Positions 24,443 to 32,977 of a stretch of 64,000 bases of DNA are shown here, in pieces. The stretch's first letter is position 1, and the number at the start of each line of letters is the position of its first letter. The position numbers and the translations under genes were made by a program. The stretch comes from Betaproteobacteria bacterium. GTDB taxonomy: Bacteria > Pseudomonadota > Gammaproteobacteria > Burkholderiales > SG8-39. A model generated the notes under the pieces. It was not told where the DNA came from, did no database searches, and was given only the letters and a program-made list of their open reading frames with translations. The stretch lies in contig JACPYS010000017.1 of the NCBI GenBank assembly GCA_016195915.1, positions 62,001 through 126,000 on the forward strand, given 5' to 3'.

Positions 24443-26617
24443 ATGAACTACGCGCCCAAAATCTCCCGCCGTTCGTTCATCGTCAGCAGCGCCGCGGTCG
24501 GTGGCGGCCTCGCACTCGGACTGAACATTCCGTTCGGGGCAAGCGTCGTACGTGCCGCTGACGGATCCCCCGAGTTGAATGCCTGGGTGGTTATTCGCCC
24601 AGACGACACTGTGGTCATTCGCATTGCGCGCTCCGAAATGGGGCAGGGCAGTCTCACGGGCTTCGCGCAGATGGTGGCCGAGGAACTCGAGTGCGACTGG
24701 GCGAAGGTGACGACGGAATATCCGACACCCGGCCAGAACGTCGCGCGCAAGCGGGTATGGGGCGACTTCGGCACCGGCGGAAGCCGCGGCATCCGGACGT
24801 CGCACGACTACGTTCGCAAGGGCGGCGCGACTGCCCGGGTGATGCTGGTACAGGCCGCAGCCAACGAATGGAAGGTTCCGGCTTCTGAATGCAGCGTGGC
24901 GATCAGCGTCATCACGCACAAGCCCTCGGGCCGCACCACGAGCTATGGCAAGGTTGCCGAGGCCGCGGCGAAGCTCGAGCCGCCGAAGGACGTGGCGCTC
25001 AAGGATCCGAAGGACTGGAAGATCATCGGCAAACCGCTGAAGCGGCTCGACACGGCCGACAAACTGACGGGCAAGCAGGTTTTTGGCGCCGACCTGAAAC
25101 TGCCCGGCATGCTCAATGCGGCGATCAAAGATTGTCCGGTGTTCGGCGGCAAGGTGCAAAGCTACGACGCGGCGAATGCCTCGCGCATGCCTGGTGTGAA
25201 GAAGGTGGTGGTCATCGACGGTAGTGCGGTCGCCGTCATTGCCGATACCTGGTGGCATGCCAAGACTGCTCTCGATGCCGTCGATATTCGGTGGGACGGT
25301 GGCGCGAACACGAAGGTGTCGAGCGCGTCGATCGCCGAGGTGCTGAAGGAAGGCCTGAGCGCGAAGCAGGCGTTCGTGCACAACCAGAAGGGTGACGCGA
25401 AGGCGGCGATCGCCGGCGCTGCCAAGAGGATCGAGGCGATCTATGCCTATCCGTTCCAGAATCACGCCTGCATGGAGCCGATGAATGCGACGGCGCTCTA
25501 TACGGCCGATCGCTGCGAGGTCTGGTGTCCGACGCAGAACGGTGAGGCGGCGCTCGCCGCGACGGCCGAAGCTTCCGGACTGCCGGTTTCAAAGTGCGAT
25601 GTGCAAAAGGTCCATTGCGGCGGTGGTTTTGGCCGGCGCGGTTTCACCGATTCCGTGCGCCAAGCCGTCCTGATCGCCAAGCAAATGCCGGGCACGCCCG
25701 TGAAGCTGCTCTGGACGCGCGAAGAAGACATGCTGCACGGTAAATACCACCCGGTGATGCAGGCGAAACTGACGGGTGGACTCGACGCGAACGGGAACCT
25801 GACGGGCTTGCAGATCCGGCTTTCGGGACAATCGATCCTTGCGGCTGTTCGTCCGGAGGCGATGGACAAAGGCAAGGACCCGTTCTCGTTCCAGGGATTC
25901 TGGCCCGCCGGCGAGCACTCGTTCGAGTACACGATCCCGAACGTTCTGATCGATCATGCGATGCGCAACACACACGTGCCGCCGGGCTTCTGGCGCGGCG
26001 TGAATATCAACCAGAATGCGATCTTTCTCGAGTGCTTCATGGACGAACTCGCCCACGCGGCCGGACAGGACGCGCTCGCGTTCCGCCGCAAGCTGATGGC
26101 GCCGCATCCGAAGTCTCTCGCGGTGCTGAACGCGGTGGCCGACAAGGGCGGCTGGGGCAAGCCGGCTGCGCCGGGTGTGCACCGCGGACTCGCGCACTTC
26201 AGGTGTTTCGGAAGCTACGTAGCCGCCTGTGCCGAGATTTCCGTCAAGGACGGAAACAAGGTGAAGATCCACCGTATCGTTGCCGCCACCGATTCGGGCT
26301 ATGCCGTGAACCCTGCGCAGATCGAGCGGCAGATCGCGGGGTCATTCGTCTACGGGCTATCTGCGGTGTTCGACCAGGAGTGCACGGTCAAGGATGGCCG
26401 CATGGAGCAGGAGAACTTTCACCAGTACAACTCGATGCGCATCGCGCAGATGCCAAAGGTCGAATCGATCGTCATGCCTTCCGGCGGCTTCTGGGGCGGG
26501 GTGGGCGAGCCGACGATCTGCGTCGCCGCGCCTGCCGTGCTCAACGCATTCTTCTCGGCGACGGGCAAGCGCATCCGCTCGTTCCCGCTGAAGAACCACG
26601 GCATCACCATGGTGTAG
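24443..26617 (+). CDS. iorB: Molybdopterin-binding large subunit, IorB-type aldehyde/N-heterocycle oxidoreductase, Tat-exported
   Basis: A 724-residue xanthine-dehydrogenase-family protein with an N-terminal twin-arginine signal (SRRSFIVSSAAVGGG). The CGGGFGRRGF loop and the GGFWGGVGEP region typical of IorB are present, and the glutamate base is presumably in the C-terminal GVGEPT segment. The two-subunit form lacks an FAD subunit, so electrons probably go to a cytochrome c, and a small c-type cytochrome gene follows 19 nt later. Located in the periplasm with its 2Fe-2S partner, which hitch-hikes on its Tat signal (family knowledge). Its position ahead of sox genes is unusual. Confidence 0.9.
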   Translation: MNYAPKISRRSFIVSSAAVGGGLALGLNIPFGASVVRAADGSPELNAWVVIRPDDTVVIRIARSEMGQGSLTGFAQMVAEELECDWAKVTTEYPTPGQNVARKRVWGDFGTGGSRGIRTSHDYVRKGGATARVMLVQAAANEWKVPASECSVAISVITHKPSGRTTSYGKVAEAAAKLEPPKDVALKDPKDWKIIGKPLKRLDTADKLTGKQVFGADLKLPGMLNAAIKDCPVFGGKVQSYDAANASRMPGVKKVVVIDGSAVAVIADTWWHAKTALDAVDIRWDGGANTKVSSASIAEVLKEGLSAKQAFVHNQKGDAKAAIAGAAKRIEAIYAYPFQNHACMEPMNATALYTADRCEVWCPTQNGEAALAATAEASGLPVSKCDVQKVHCGGGFGRRGFTDSVRQAVLIAKQMPGTPVKLLWTREEDMLHGKYHPVMQAKLTGGLDANGNLTGLQIRLSGQSILAAVRPEAMDKGKDPFSFQGFWPAGEHSFEYTIPNVLIDHAMRNTHVPPGFWRGVNINQNAIFLECFMDELAHAAGQDALAFRRKLMAPHPKSLAVLNAVADKGGWGKPAAPGVHRGLAHFRCFGSYVAACAEISVKDGNKVKIHRIVAATDSGYAVNPAQIERQIAGSFVYGLSAVFDQECTVKDGRMEQENFHQYNSMRIAQMPKVESIVMPSGGFWGGVGEPTICVAAPAVLNAFFSATGKRIRSFPLKNHGITMV

Positions 26618-26636
26618 GCGAGCGGGACGGCAACAC

Positions 26637-26918
26637 GTGCGCGCGTTAGTTGCGGCTGCGGTTGCAGTGGGATGGATCGTCCCGTCAAGCGCTGCACCGC
26701 CCGCCGGTGCAGCGGCTTGTTCGGGCTGCCACGCGGCGTCCACGCGTGTCGCCACCCCGGTGGCGCGGCTCGCGGGACGCGATCCCGCTGACATCGTCAA
26801 GGCGATGCGGGAGTTCCGGGAAGGTGCCAGGCCTGCGACGGTGATGGACCGCATCGCCAAAGGTTTCACGGACGAGGAAGTCCAGGCGATCGCCGCCTGG
26901 TACGCGGGCAAACGCTGA
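26637..26918 (+). CDS. Small periplasmic class I cytochrome c
   Basis: A 93-residue protein with a cleavable signal peptide (residues 1-~20), one haem motif CSGCH and a C-terminal DEEVQAIAAWYAGKR helix typical of cytochrome c553/c555-like proteins. Start GTG 26637. It lies between iorB and the flavoprotein gene; its stop is 2 nt before the next ATG. It is the likely cytochrome subunit of flavocytochrome c sulfide dehydrogenase (SoxE/FccA-like) or the electron acceptor of IorAB. The sequence does not decide between these. Confidence 0.85.
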   Translation: MRALVAAAVAVGWIVPSSAAPPAGAAACSGCHAASTRVATPVARLAGRDPADIVKAMREFREGARPATVMDRIAKGFTDEEVQAIAAWYAGKR

Positions 26919-26920
26919 GC

Positions 26921-28180
26921 ATGAACCGCCGGGAGTTCCTCAACTCGGCGCTTGCCGCATCGACCGCGATGTTTGCGCCCGCGGTGATCGGGCAGGCCGC
27001 GCCGCGCGTCGTGGTCGTGGGGGGCGGGTTTGCGGGCGCGAGTTGCGCGCGCGCGCTCCGCAATGCCGGCCCTCGGATTGCAGTCACCCTGGTCGAGGCG
27101 AGCGCGACTTTCACGGCCTGCCCGTTCAGCAATGCGGTCATCGCGGGCCTGCGCGAGTTGAGCGCCCAGCAATTCACGTACGAAAGGCTCATCGCCGACG
27201 GAATCAGTCTCGTGCGCGCAACCGCCAGTGCAATCGACGCGCAGGCGCGCCAAGTTACTCTGGCGGACGGGACGCGCCTTCCTTACGACCGGCTGGTCCT
27301 GGCACCGGGCATCGACATCCGCTGGGATGCGCTGCCGGGCTACGGCGAGTCCGTGGCCGAGCGCATGCCACACGCGTGGAAGGCTGGCGAGCAAACCCTG
27401 TTGTTGCGCCGGCAGCTCGAGTCGATGGAGGACGGGGGGCTGGTCGTCATCTCCGCGCCGGCGAACCCGTTTCGCTGCCCGCCCGGACCCTACGAGCGCG
27501 CAAGTCTCATCGCGCATTACCTCAAAGCAAGGAAGCCACGTTCGAAACTGATCGTCCTCGATGCCAAGGACGCTTTCTCGAAGCAGAGGCTGTTCCAGAA
27601 TGCGTGGACGGAGCTCTATGCGGGATTGCTCGAGTGGATTCCCTTGTCCAAGGGCGGCAAGGTGATCTCGGTGGACGCTGCGACGAATACGCTGGCGACC
27701 GATTTCGGCCGCCACCGCGCGGCGGTCGCCAATGTCATTCCGCCGCAGAAAGCAGGTCGTATCGCGGAAGCGGCGGGGGTTGCCGATCGCAGTGGATGGT
27801 GTCCGGTCGATCCGGCGAGCTTCGAGTCCAAACTTCAGCCCGGAATTCACGTCATCGGCGACGCCGCAATTGCGGGCGCAATGCCGAAGTCCGCGTTTGC
27901 GGCGAATGCGCAGGCCAAGGTCTGCGCTGAAGCAATGGCAGTGCTGCTGAATGGTGGAGTACCCTCCGCGCCAAAAATGATCAACACCTGCTACAGCCTC
28001 GTCTCACCCGATTACGGCATTTCGGTGGCTGGGGTCTACCGGCCAGCGGACGGGCAACTCACCGAAGTTCCGGGTTCGGGCGGTGTGAGCCCGGTGGACG
28101 CGCCGCGCGCCACGCGAGCCCTGGAGGCGGCGATGGCAGAGGGGTGGTTCCGCACCATCACTGGCGAGGTTTTCGGTTGA
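26921..28180 (+). CDS. soxF: Flavocytochrome c sulfide dehydrogenase flavoprotein (SoxF/FccB)
   Basis: A 419-residue FAD-dependent pyridine-nucleotide-disulfide reductase relative. An N-terminal RR-containing signal (MNRREFLNSALAAS) is followed by the dinucleotide fold VVVGGGFAG. Cysteines sit in FTACPFSN, in the FCSD/SQR signature FRCPPGPYER and in SGWCPVD; the last two correspond to the redox-active pair of FccB. It oxidises sulfide or polysulfide and passes electrons to a c-type cytochrome in the periplasm. The following soxX start overlaps its stop. Confidence 0.9.
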   Translation: MNRREFLNSALAASTAMFAPAVIGQAAPRVVVVGGGFAGASCARALRNAGPRIAVTLVEASATFTACPFSNAVIAGLRELSAQQFTYERLIADGISLVRATASAIDAQARQVTLADGTRLPYDRLVLAPGIDIRWDALPGYGESVAERMPHAWKAGEQTLLLRRQLESMEDGGLVVISAPANPFRCPPGPYERASLIAHYLKARKPRSKLIVLDAKDAFSKQRLFQNAWTELYAGLLEWIPLSKGGKVISVDAATNTLATDFGRHRAAVANVIPPQKAGRIAEAAGVADRSGWCPVDPASFESKLQPGIHVIGDAAIAGAMPKSAFAANAQAKVCAEAMAVLLNGGVPSAPKMINTCYSLVSPDYGISVAGVYRPADGQLTEVPGSGGVSPVDAPRATRALEAAMAEGWFRTITGEVFG

Positions 28181-28587
28181 GGGGAGTGCTCGTTGGCGCA
28201 GCGATGTGCGTCGCCGCCAACGCCGTCGCGGCGGATTCGATTCCCGAGTCGCTGACCGGCGCGAGGGGCGACCCGGTCCGCGGCCGCGCGATTATCGTCA
28301 ACCGGCATCTCGGGCTGTGCCTGTTGTGCCATAGCGGACCCTTCGAAGAACAGCGTTTCCAGGGCGACCTTGCGCCTGATCTGAAGGGGGCCGGCGCAAG
28401 ATTGTCGGAAGGCCAGTTGCGACTGAGAATTGTCGACAACAGCCGGGTCAATTCGGCGACAATCATGCCGGCCTATTATCGGACCGCGAGGCTTGCGCGG
28501 GTCGCGCCGGCGTACCAGGGAAAAACGGTGTTGAGTTCGGAGCAGGTCGAGGACGTGGTGGCATTCCTGAGCACCTTGCGCGATTAG
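28177..28587 (+). CDS. soxX: SoxX, monohaem cytochrome c of the SoxAX complex
   Basis: A 136-residue protein with a signal peptide, a haem site CLLCHSG and the axial-Met region MPAYYRT, then a C-terminal EDVVAFLSTL helix, all typical of SoxX. The TTG at 28177 overlaps the soxF stop (TTGA) and gives a good signal peptide; an ATG at 28144 in the same frame lies inside soxF and would put a charged HHH stretch before the signal. SoxX pairs with SoxA to attach substrate sulfur to SoxYZ. Confidence 0.88.
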   Translation: MRGVLVGAAMCVAANAVAADSIPESLTGARGDPVRGRAIIVNRHLGLCLLCHSGPFEEQRFQGDLAPDLKGAGARLSEGQLRLRIVDNSRVNSATIMPAYYRTARLARVAPAYQGKTVLSSEQVEDVVAFLSTLRD

Positions 28588-29064
28588 ATGAGACCCTCGA
28601 TCAGGATCATTTCCCGCCGCGATTTTCTATGCGCGGCCGGCGGCATCGCCGCAGGGTTCGCGCTCGATCCTGCCGCCGCGGCGGAGTCCGCGACCGCGAC
28701 GGCAATGCAGGAGGCGATTCGTGCGGTCGTCGGGAGCGCGCAGGTCCGCAAGGGCAGGGTGACCCTCGAGTTGCCGCCGCTGGTCGACAATGGCAACGCG
28801 GTATCGCTTTCGGTCCGGGTCGACAGCCCGATGACGCAGGCTGACCACGTCAAGGCGATTCACGTGTTCACCGAAAAAAATCCCCAGCCGAACGTGGTGG
28901 CGTTTCACCTCGGGCCGCGCGCCGGCCGCGCGAGCGTGGCGACGCGCATCCGGCTTGCCGATACGCAGAGCGTGATCGCAATCTGCGAGCTGAGCGACGG
29001 TACGTTCTGGTCCGACAGCGTGAGCGTGGTGGTGACGCTCGCGGCCTGCCTCGAGGAGATCTGA
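28588..29064 (+). CDS. SoxY-related carrier-like protein with AACLEE arm instead of GGCGG
   Basis: A 158-residue protein with a Tat-type leader (SRRDFLCAAGG) and the SoxY immunoglobulin-like fold (a VSLSVRVDSPMT strand followed by KAIHVFTEKNP). In canonical SoxY the C-terminal swinging arm ends GGCGG, whose Cys carries the sulfur substrate. Here the chain ends TLAACLEEI: the cysteine is kept but the flexible glycines are lost and acidic residues follow. A SoxY-related family with an AACIE-type arm is known, and this fits it. It sits directly after soxX and 2 nt before soxZ. Whether it carries thiosulfate-derived sulfur is unknown. Confidence 0.88.
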   Translation: MRPSIRIISRRDFLCAAGGIAAGFALDPAAAAESATATAMQEAIRAVVGSAQVRKGRVTLELPPLVDNGNAVSLSVRVDSPMTQADHVKAIHVFTEKNPQPNVVAFHLGPRAGRASVATRIRLADTQSVIAICELSDGTFWSDSVSVVVTLAACLEEI

Positions 29065-29066
29065 GC

Positions 29067-29387
29067 GTGGCCGGCGCGCTCATCAACGTACCCGCAAGCG
29101 CCCGGCGCGGCGAGATCATCGAGATCAAGACGCTGGTGTCCCACCCCATGGAAACGGGGTATCGCCGCACGCAGTACGGCACGGTGGTCCCGCGCGACAT
29201 CATCAGGCAGTTCGTGTGCACCTATAACGGCGAGCAGATCTTCCGCGCTGAATTTCACCCGGCGATCGCGGCGAACCCGTTCATCGCGTTCACCACGGTC
29301 GCGACGGAGAGCGGCACGATCGCGTTCCTCTGGACCGGCGACAATGGTTATGCAGTCGCCGAGTCCGTCAAGATCAGCGTTGCCTGA
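29067..29387 (+). CDS. soxZ: SoxZ, sulfur-carrier partner subunit
   Basis: A 106-residue protein matching SoxZ, with an ARRGEIIEIKTLVSHPMETG N-terminus and the terminal strand KISVA. SoxZ has no catalytic cysteine and forms the heterodimer with SoxY in the periplasm. Start GTG 29067 is 2 nt after the SoxY-like stop. The end is followed immediately by the soxA GTG. Confidence 0.92.
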   Translation: MAGALINVPASARRGEIIEIKTLVSHPMETGYRRTQYGTVVPRDIIRQFVCTYNGEQIFRAEFHPAIAANPFIAFTTVATESGTIAFLWTGDNGYAVAESVKISVA

Positions 29388-30161
29388 GTGCGCGTCGTCG
29401 GCACTGTTGCCCTGCTTTGCACGCTGGCGGTGCCCGTGCGCGCCGTCGAAATTCCGCCGGCCGAGCGGCGCTCCGGATACGAATTCATGAGCCGGGAGAC
29501 GCGCGCAATGCAGGACGATGACGCTGCCAATCCCGCCATGCTCTGGGTGCTCGAGGGCGAAGCGCTTTGGGCGCGAACGGCTGGTGCCGGGGAGCGTGCC
29601 TGCCGGGACTGCCACGGCGATGCGCGCTCCAGCATGAAGGGCGTGGCTGCGCGCTATCCCGCTTTCGACGCGACGCGCGGACGGCCGGTCAACCTCGAGC
29701 AGCGCGTCAATGCCTGCCGAACTGAACGGCAGAAGGCGCCGGCGCTCGCCTACCAGAGCAGGGAATTGCTCGCGCTCACCGCCTACCTCGGGCGGCAATC
29801 GCGCGGCCTGCCGATCGATATCGCGACCGACGCGCGGATGAAACCGTTTCTCGACGCGGGCAGAGCGGCGTTCAATCGCAGGCAGGGCCAACTCGATCTT
29901 TCCTGCGCTCAGTGTCACGATGACCACTGGGACAAGCGGCTCGCCGGCAACGCGATTACCCAGGCGCATCCGAACGGGTATCCGCTCTACCGCCTGGAGT
30001 GGCAGGGCCTGGGGTCGCTGCAGCGGCGAATGCGCAATTGCATGGCAGGAATACGCGCGCTGGCGCCCGAATACGGCAGCGCCGAATTCGTCGATCTCGA
30101 ACTGTTCCTGGCGTGGCGCGCCCGCGGAATGAAAATGGAGACGCCGGCGGTGCGTCCGTGA
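29388..30161 (+). CDS. soxA: SoxA, dihaem cytochrome c of the SoxAX complex
   Basis: A 257-residue secreted protein with a signal peptide (1-~19) and two haem motifs, CRDCH and CAQCH, so it is the dihaem form. RNCMAGIRA holds the conserved cysteine ligand of the active-site haem. It cross-links the sulfur substrate to the SoxY arm. Start GTG 29388 directly abuts the soxZ stop. The partner SoxX is encoded three genes upstream. No SoxB, SoxC or SoxD gene follows in this window. Confidence 0.92.
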   Translation: MRVVGTVALLCTLAVPVRAVEIPPAERRSGYEFMSRETRAMQDDDAANPAMLWVLEGEALWARTAGAGERACRDCHGDARSSMKGVAARYPAFDATRGRPVNLEQRVNACRTERQKAPALAYQSRELLALTAYLGRQSRGLPIDIATDARMKPFLDAGRAAFNRRQGQLDLSCAQCHDDHWDKRLAGNAITQAHPNGYPLYRLEWQGLGSLQRRMRNCMAGIRALAPEYGSAEFVDLELFLAWRARGMKMETPAVRP

Positions 30162-31399
30162 CCCCGATGACGGCACAGACCGGCGCACGCGGCGCCGTCC
30201 TCCCGATCCTGATCTCGCTCAGCTTCTGCCACCTGCTGAACGATCTCATGCAGTCGTTGATCCCGGCGCTGTACCCGATGATGAAGGCCCAGTTCCATCT
30301 CGATTTCACCCAGGTCGGCCTGATCACGCTCGCGTTCCAGCTCACCGCCTCGCTGCTGCAGCCGACGATCGGTTTTTATACCGACAGGCGTCCGCAGCCC
30401 TTTTCGCTCGCCGTGGGTATGGGTGCCACGCTGATCGGGCTCGTTCTGCTGTCGATGGCGAACAACTATGCGATGTTGCTGTTTGCGGCGGCCATGGTCG
30501 GAATCGGCTCGGCGGTGTTTCATCCGGAAGCCTCGCGCGTCGCGCGCATGGCTTCAGGCGGGCGCTACGGATTCGCCCAGTCGTTGTTTCAGGTCGGCGG
30601 CAATATCGGCGGCGCGATCGGCCCGCTGCTCGCGGCGCTCATCGTTCTGCCCCGCGGCCAGGGGGCGATCGCCTGGTTCTCACTCAGCGCGCTGGTCGCG
30701 ATGATCGTGCTGACGCGAGTGGGGATGTGGTATGCGGCACACCCGCGCCCTTCGCGCGCTGCCGCGCAGGCCGGTTCCGGCACCAGGGGAATGTCGCGCG
30801 CTCGCGTGATCTTCTACATCACCGTGCTGATGCTGCTGATCTTTTCGAAGAACGTGTATACCGCCAGCCTCAGCTCGTTTTTCACCTTCTACCTGATCGA
30901 GCGGTTTCAATTGACGGTGTTCGACGCGCAGCTGCAGCTGTTCGTCTTCATGACCTCGATCGCGGTCGGCACGCTGATCGGCGGGCCCATGACCGACAGG
31001 ATCGGCAGGCAGCCGATGATCTGGATCTCCATCCTCGGGGCGCTCCCGTTCACGCTCGCGTTGCCTTACGCAAACCTGTTCTGGACCGTTGTGCTGACGG
31101 TCGTGATCGGGCTCCTCATGGCCTCCGCGTTTCCGGCGATCCTGGTCTACGCACAGGAACTGGTGCCGGGGCGCGTCGGCCTGATCTCCGGCATGTTCTT
31201 CGGCTTCGCCTTTGGCCTGGCGGGCATCGGTGCGGCGGCGATGGGACGCATCGCCGATGCCACCAGCGTGGGATTCGTATTTCAGCTCTGCTCGTATCTG
31301 CCGGCGATCGGGCTGGTGACCTGGCTGCTGCCGAACCTGGAGCAGATGCGCCTTCAACCGTTCGATCGAGTTGCAACCGCCCCGGGAATCGGATCATGA
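30158..31399 (+). CDS. MFS transporter, fosmidomycin-resistance (Fsr)-like
   Basis: A 413-residue integral membrane protein with about 12 predicted transmembrane segments. SFCHLLNDLMQSLIPALYPM near the N-terminus is characteristic of the Fsr-like MFS group; the cytoplasmic loop motif is TDRIGRQP. GTG 30158 overlaps the soxA stop (GTGA); an ATG at 30167 is an alternative. Transport substrate unknown. Its coupling to soxA suggests co-expression with the sulfur genes, and the next gene overlaps its stop in turn. Confidence 0.87.
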   Translation: MTPMTAQTGARGAVLPILISLSFCHLLNDLMQSLIPALYPMMKAQFHLDFTQVGLITLAFQLTASLLQPTIGFYTDRRPQPFSLAVGMGATLIGLVLLSMANNYAMLLFAAAMVGIGSAVFHPEASRVARMASGGRYGFAQSLFQVGGNIGGAIGPLLAALIVLPRGQGAIAWFSLSALVAMIVLTRVGMWYAAHPRPSRAAAQAGSGTRGMSRARVIFYITVLMLLIFSKNVYTASLSSFFTFYLIERFQLTVFDAQLQLFVFMTSIAVGTLIGGPMTDRIGRQPMIWISILGALPFTLALPYANLFWTVVLTVVIGLLMASAFPAILVYAQELVPGRVGLISGMFFGFAFGLAGIGAAAMGRIADATSVGFVFQLCSYLPAIGLVTWLLPNLEQMRLQPFDRVATAPGIGS

Positions 31400-31887
31400 C
31401 CCGGGATCTCGGCGCGACAGACATCGCCACTCACCGCGACGGATTCGTCACGGTGGTCGAAATCCGCCGCCCGCCGCACAACTTCTTCAGCATCGACCTG
31501 ATCCGCAGCCTGGCCGACATCTTTGCGGCACTGGACACCGACCCCGAGTGCCGCTGCATCCTGCTGGCCGCGCAGGGCACGTCGTTTTGCGCCGGCGCCG
31601 ACTTCTCCGGCCGCGAGCGCTCGGCGGTTCCCGCCCAACAGCAAAAGAGCAATCTGCTCTACGACGAAGCGGTGCGACTGTTCCTGTGCCTCAAGCCGGT
31701 GGTCGCCGCCGTGCACGGCCCGGCCATCGGTGGCGGGCTTGGCCTCGCCGTGATGGCGGACTTCCGCGTCACCTGCCCGGAGGCGCGCGAAAGCGCGGAG
31801 CAGGGCTGGCGGTACATGACCGAAGACTTCAAGGAAGGCATCGCGGCGATGTCCGAGCGACGAGCGCCGCAGTTCAAGGGCAAGTAG
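31396..31887 (+). CDS. Enoyl-CoA hydratase/isomerase with internal in-frame deletion
   Basis: Only 163 residues against about 260 for the family. The N-terminal part is normal: HNFFSIDLI, then the oxyanion-hole segment SFCAGADFSG and HGPAIGGGLGLAVMADFRV. After CPEAR the sequence jumps to SAEQGWRYMTEDFKEGIAAMSERRAPQFKGK, which is the family's extreme C-terminus. About 95 residues of the core, including the second catalytic region, are absent without loss of frame. Start ATG 31396 overlaps the MFS stop. It is either a non-functional relic with an open frame or an assembly collapse across the GCGCG-rich junction near 31790. Confidence 0.8.
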   Translation: MTRDLGATDIATHRDGFVTVVEIRRPPHNFFSIDLIRSLADIFAALDTDPECRCILLAAQGTSFCAGADFSGRERSAVPAQQQKSNLLYDEAVRLFLCLKPVVAAVHGPAIGGGLGLAVMADFRVTCPEARESAEQGWRYMTEDFKEGIAAMSERRAPQFKGK

Positions 31888-31909
31888 CTTGCGCGATTCC
31901 GCGCGATGC

Positions 31910-32977
31910 TCAGAGGCCCGTGAGCATCGGCCAGAACGCATCGGCGCCCTGCGCACAGATCAACCGGCCGATGCGCTGTTGCCAGTACGCCTCGCCACCG
32001 TACTCGTCGCGCCAGGCGTACAGGCGGCGCGTGACGTGGTGCAGCGAATGCTCGCGCGTGAATCCCATCGCGCCGTGAACCTGGTGTGCGATGTCCGCCC
32101 CCTGGCCCGCGGCCTCACTGGTGCGCGCCTTGGCGAGCGCCACGAGAAAGGACTCGGGAGCGTCGAGCGAAGCGTCGATCGCGGCGTCGCAGGCCGCACT
32201 GGCCGCCGCTGCGTGCGACGCCTGGACCGCCAGCAGGTGCTGGACCGCCTGGAACTTGCCGATCGGCCGGCCGAACTGCACGCGTTCGTTGGCGTATTCC
32301 AGCGACAGGTGCAGCGCCCGCTCGAGCGCGCCCGCCATCTGGGCGCTGCGGGCGAGGGCGCCGTAGAGTTCGAGCAGATTTGCTGCGCCGCCCAACTGAG
32401 CGTGCGCGACCTGTTGCAGGCCCGCGCGCCCCAGGGTCGGACGCGGTTCGCCGGCGAGATTCTTTTCCTGGCGGATGAGCGTCGCTCGTCCGGAGAGCAG
32501 ACTGACGGTATCGCCGTCGCCGCCCGCCCCTACGGTCACAATGAAGCCTGCCCGCTCGCCCCATGCCACCCGCGGCATCGCGCCCTCGGGGTCGAGTCTT
32601 GCCACTGTCAACACCCCCTCGGGAACCTCGAGGCCCGCCGCCTGCAGCAGCCTGGTCGCCATCATCGATTCGGCCAGCGGCAGCGGTACCGCGTGGTAGG
32701 CCGTGCGCTTGAGCGCACGCAGTGCGCTGCAGAGCGAAATACCTGCACCTCCCGCCGCCTCGCTCACGAGGCAGCGAACGAGGCCGATTTCGTCGAACGC
32801 CGCCCAGAGCGCGGCCGGCCAGACCCCATCCTCGGCCTGCTCACGCAGCGCCCGGTTCGCCTGGTCGGCGCAAAGCCGGTCGATGGTATCTACGAACATC
32901 GCATCGAGCGCCGCGGCCTCCGCGGCCGGGTCGGTGCTCGAACCTGCGGCCAGTGTCGATTGATTCGCCTGATTCAT
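31910..32977 (-). CDS. Acyl-CoA dehydrogenase family protein (second of a coupled pair)
   Basis: A 355-residue flavoprotein-fold protein with the C-terminal acyl-CoA dehydrogenase domain (YANERVQFGRPIGKFQAVQH, VHGAMGFTREHSLHHVTRRLY). The N-terminal part is diverged. Start ATG 32977 overlaps the upstream dehydrogenase stop by 4 nt, indicating translational coupling and probably a heteromeric enzyme, as known for paired FadE proteins of steroid side-chain degradation. Substrate unknown. It is convergent with the truncated hydratase. Confidence 0.87.
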   Translation of the reverse strand: MNQANQSTLAAGSSTDPAAEAAALDAMFVDTIDRLCADQANRALREQAEDGVWPAALWAAFDEIGLVRCLVSEAAGGAGISLCSALRALKRTAYHAVPLPLAESMMATRLLQAAGLEVPEGVLTVARLDPEGAMPRVAWGERAGFIVTVGAGGDGDTVSLLSGRATLIRQEKNLAGEPRPTLGRAGLQQVAHAQLGGAANLLELYGALARSAQMAGALERALHLSLEYANERVQFGRPIGKFQAVQHLLAVQASHAAAASAACDAAIDASLDAPESFLVALAKARTSEAAGQGADIAHQVHGAMGFTREHSLHHVTRRLYAWRDEYGGEAYWQQRIGRLICAQGADAFWPMLTGL

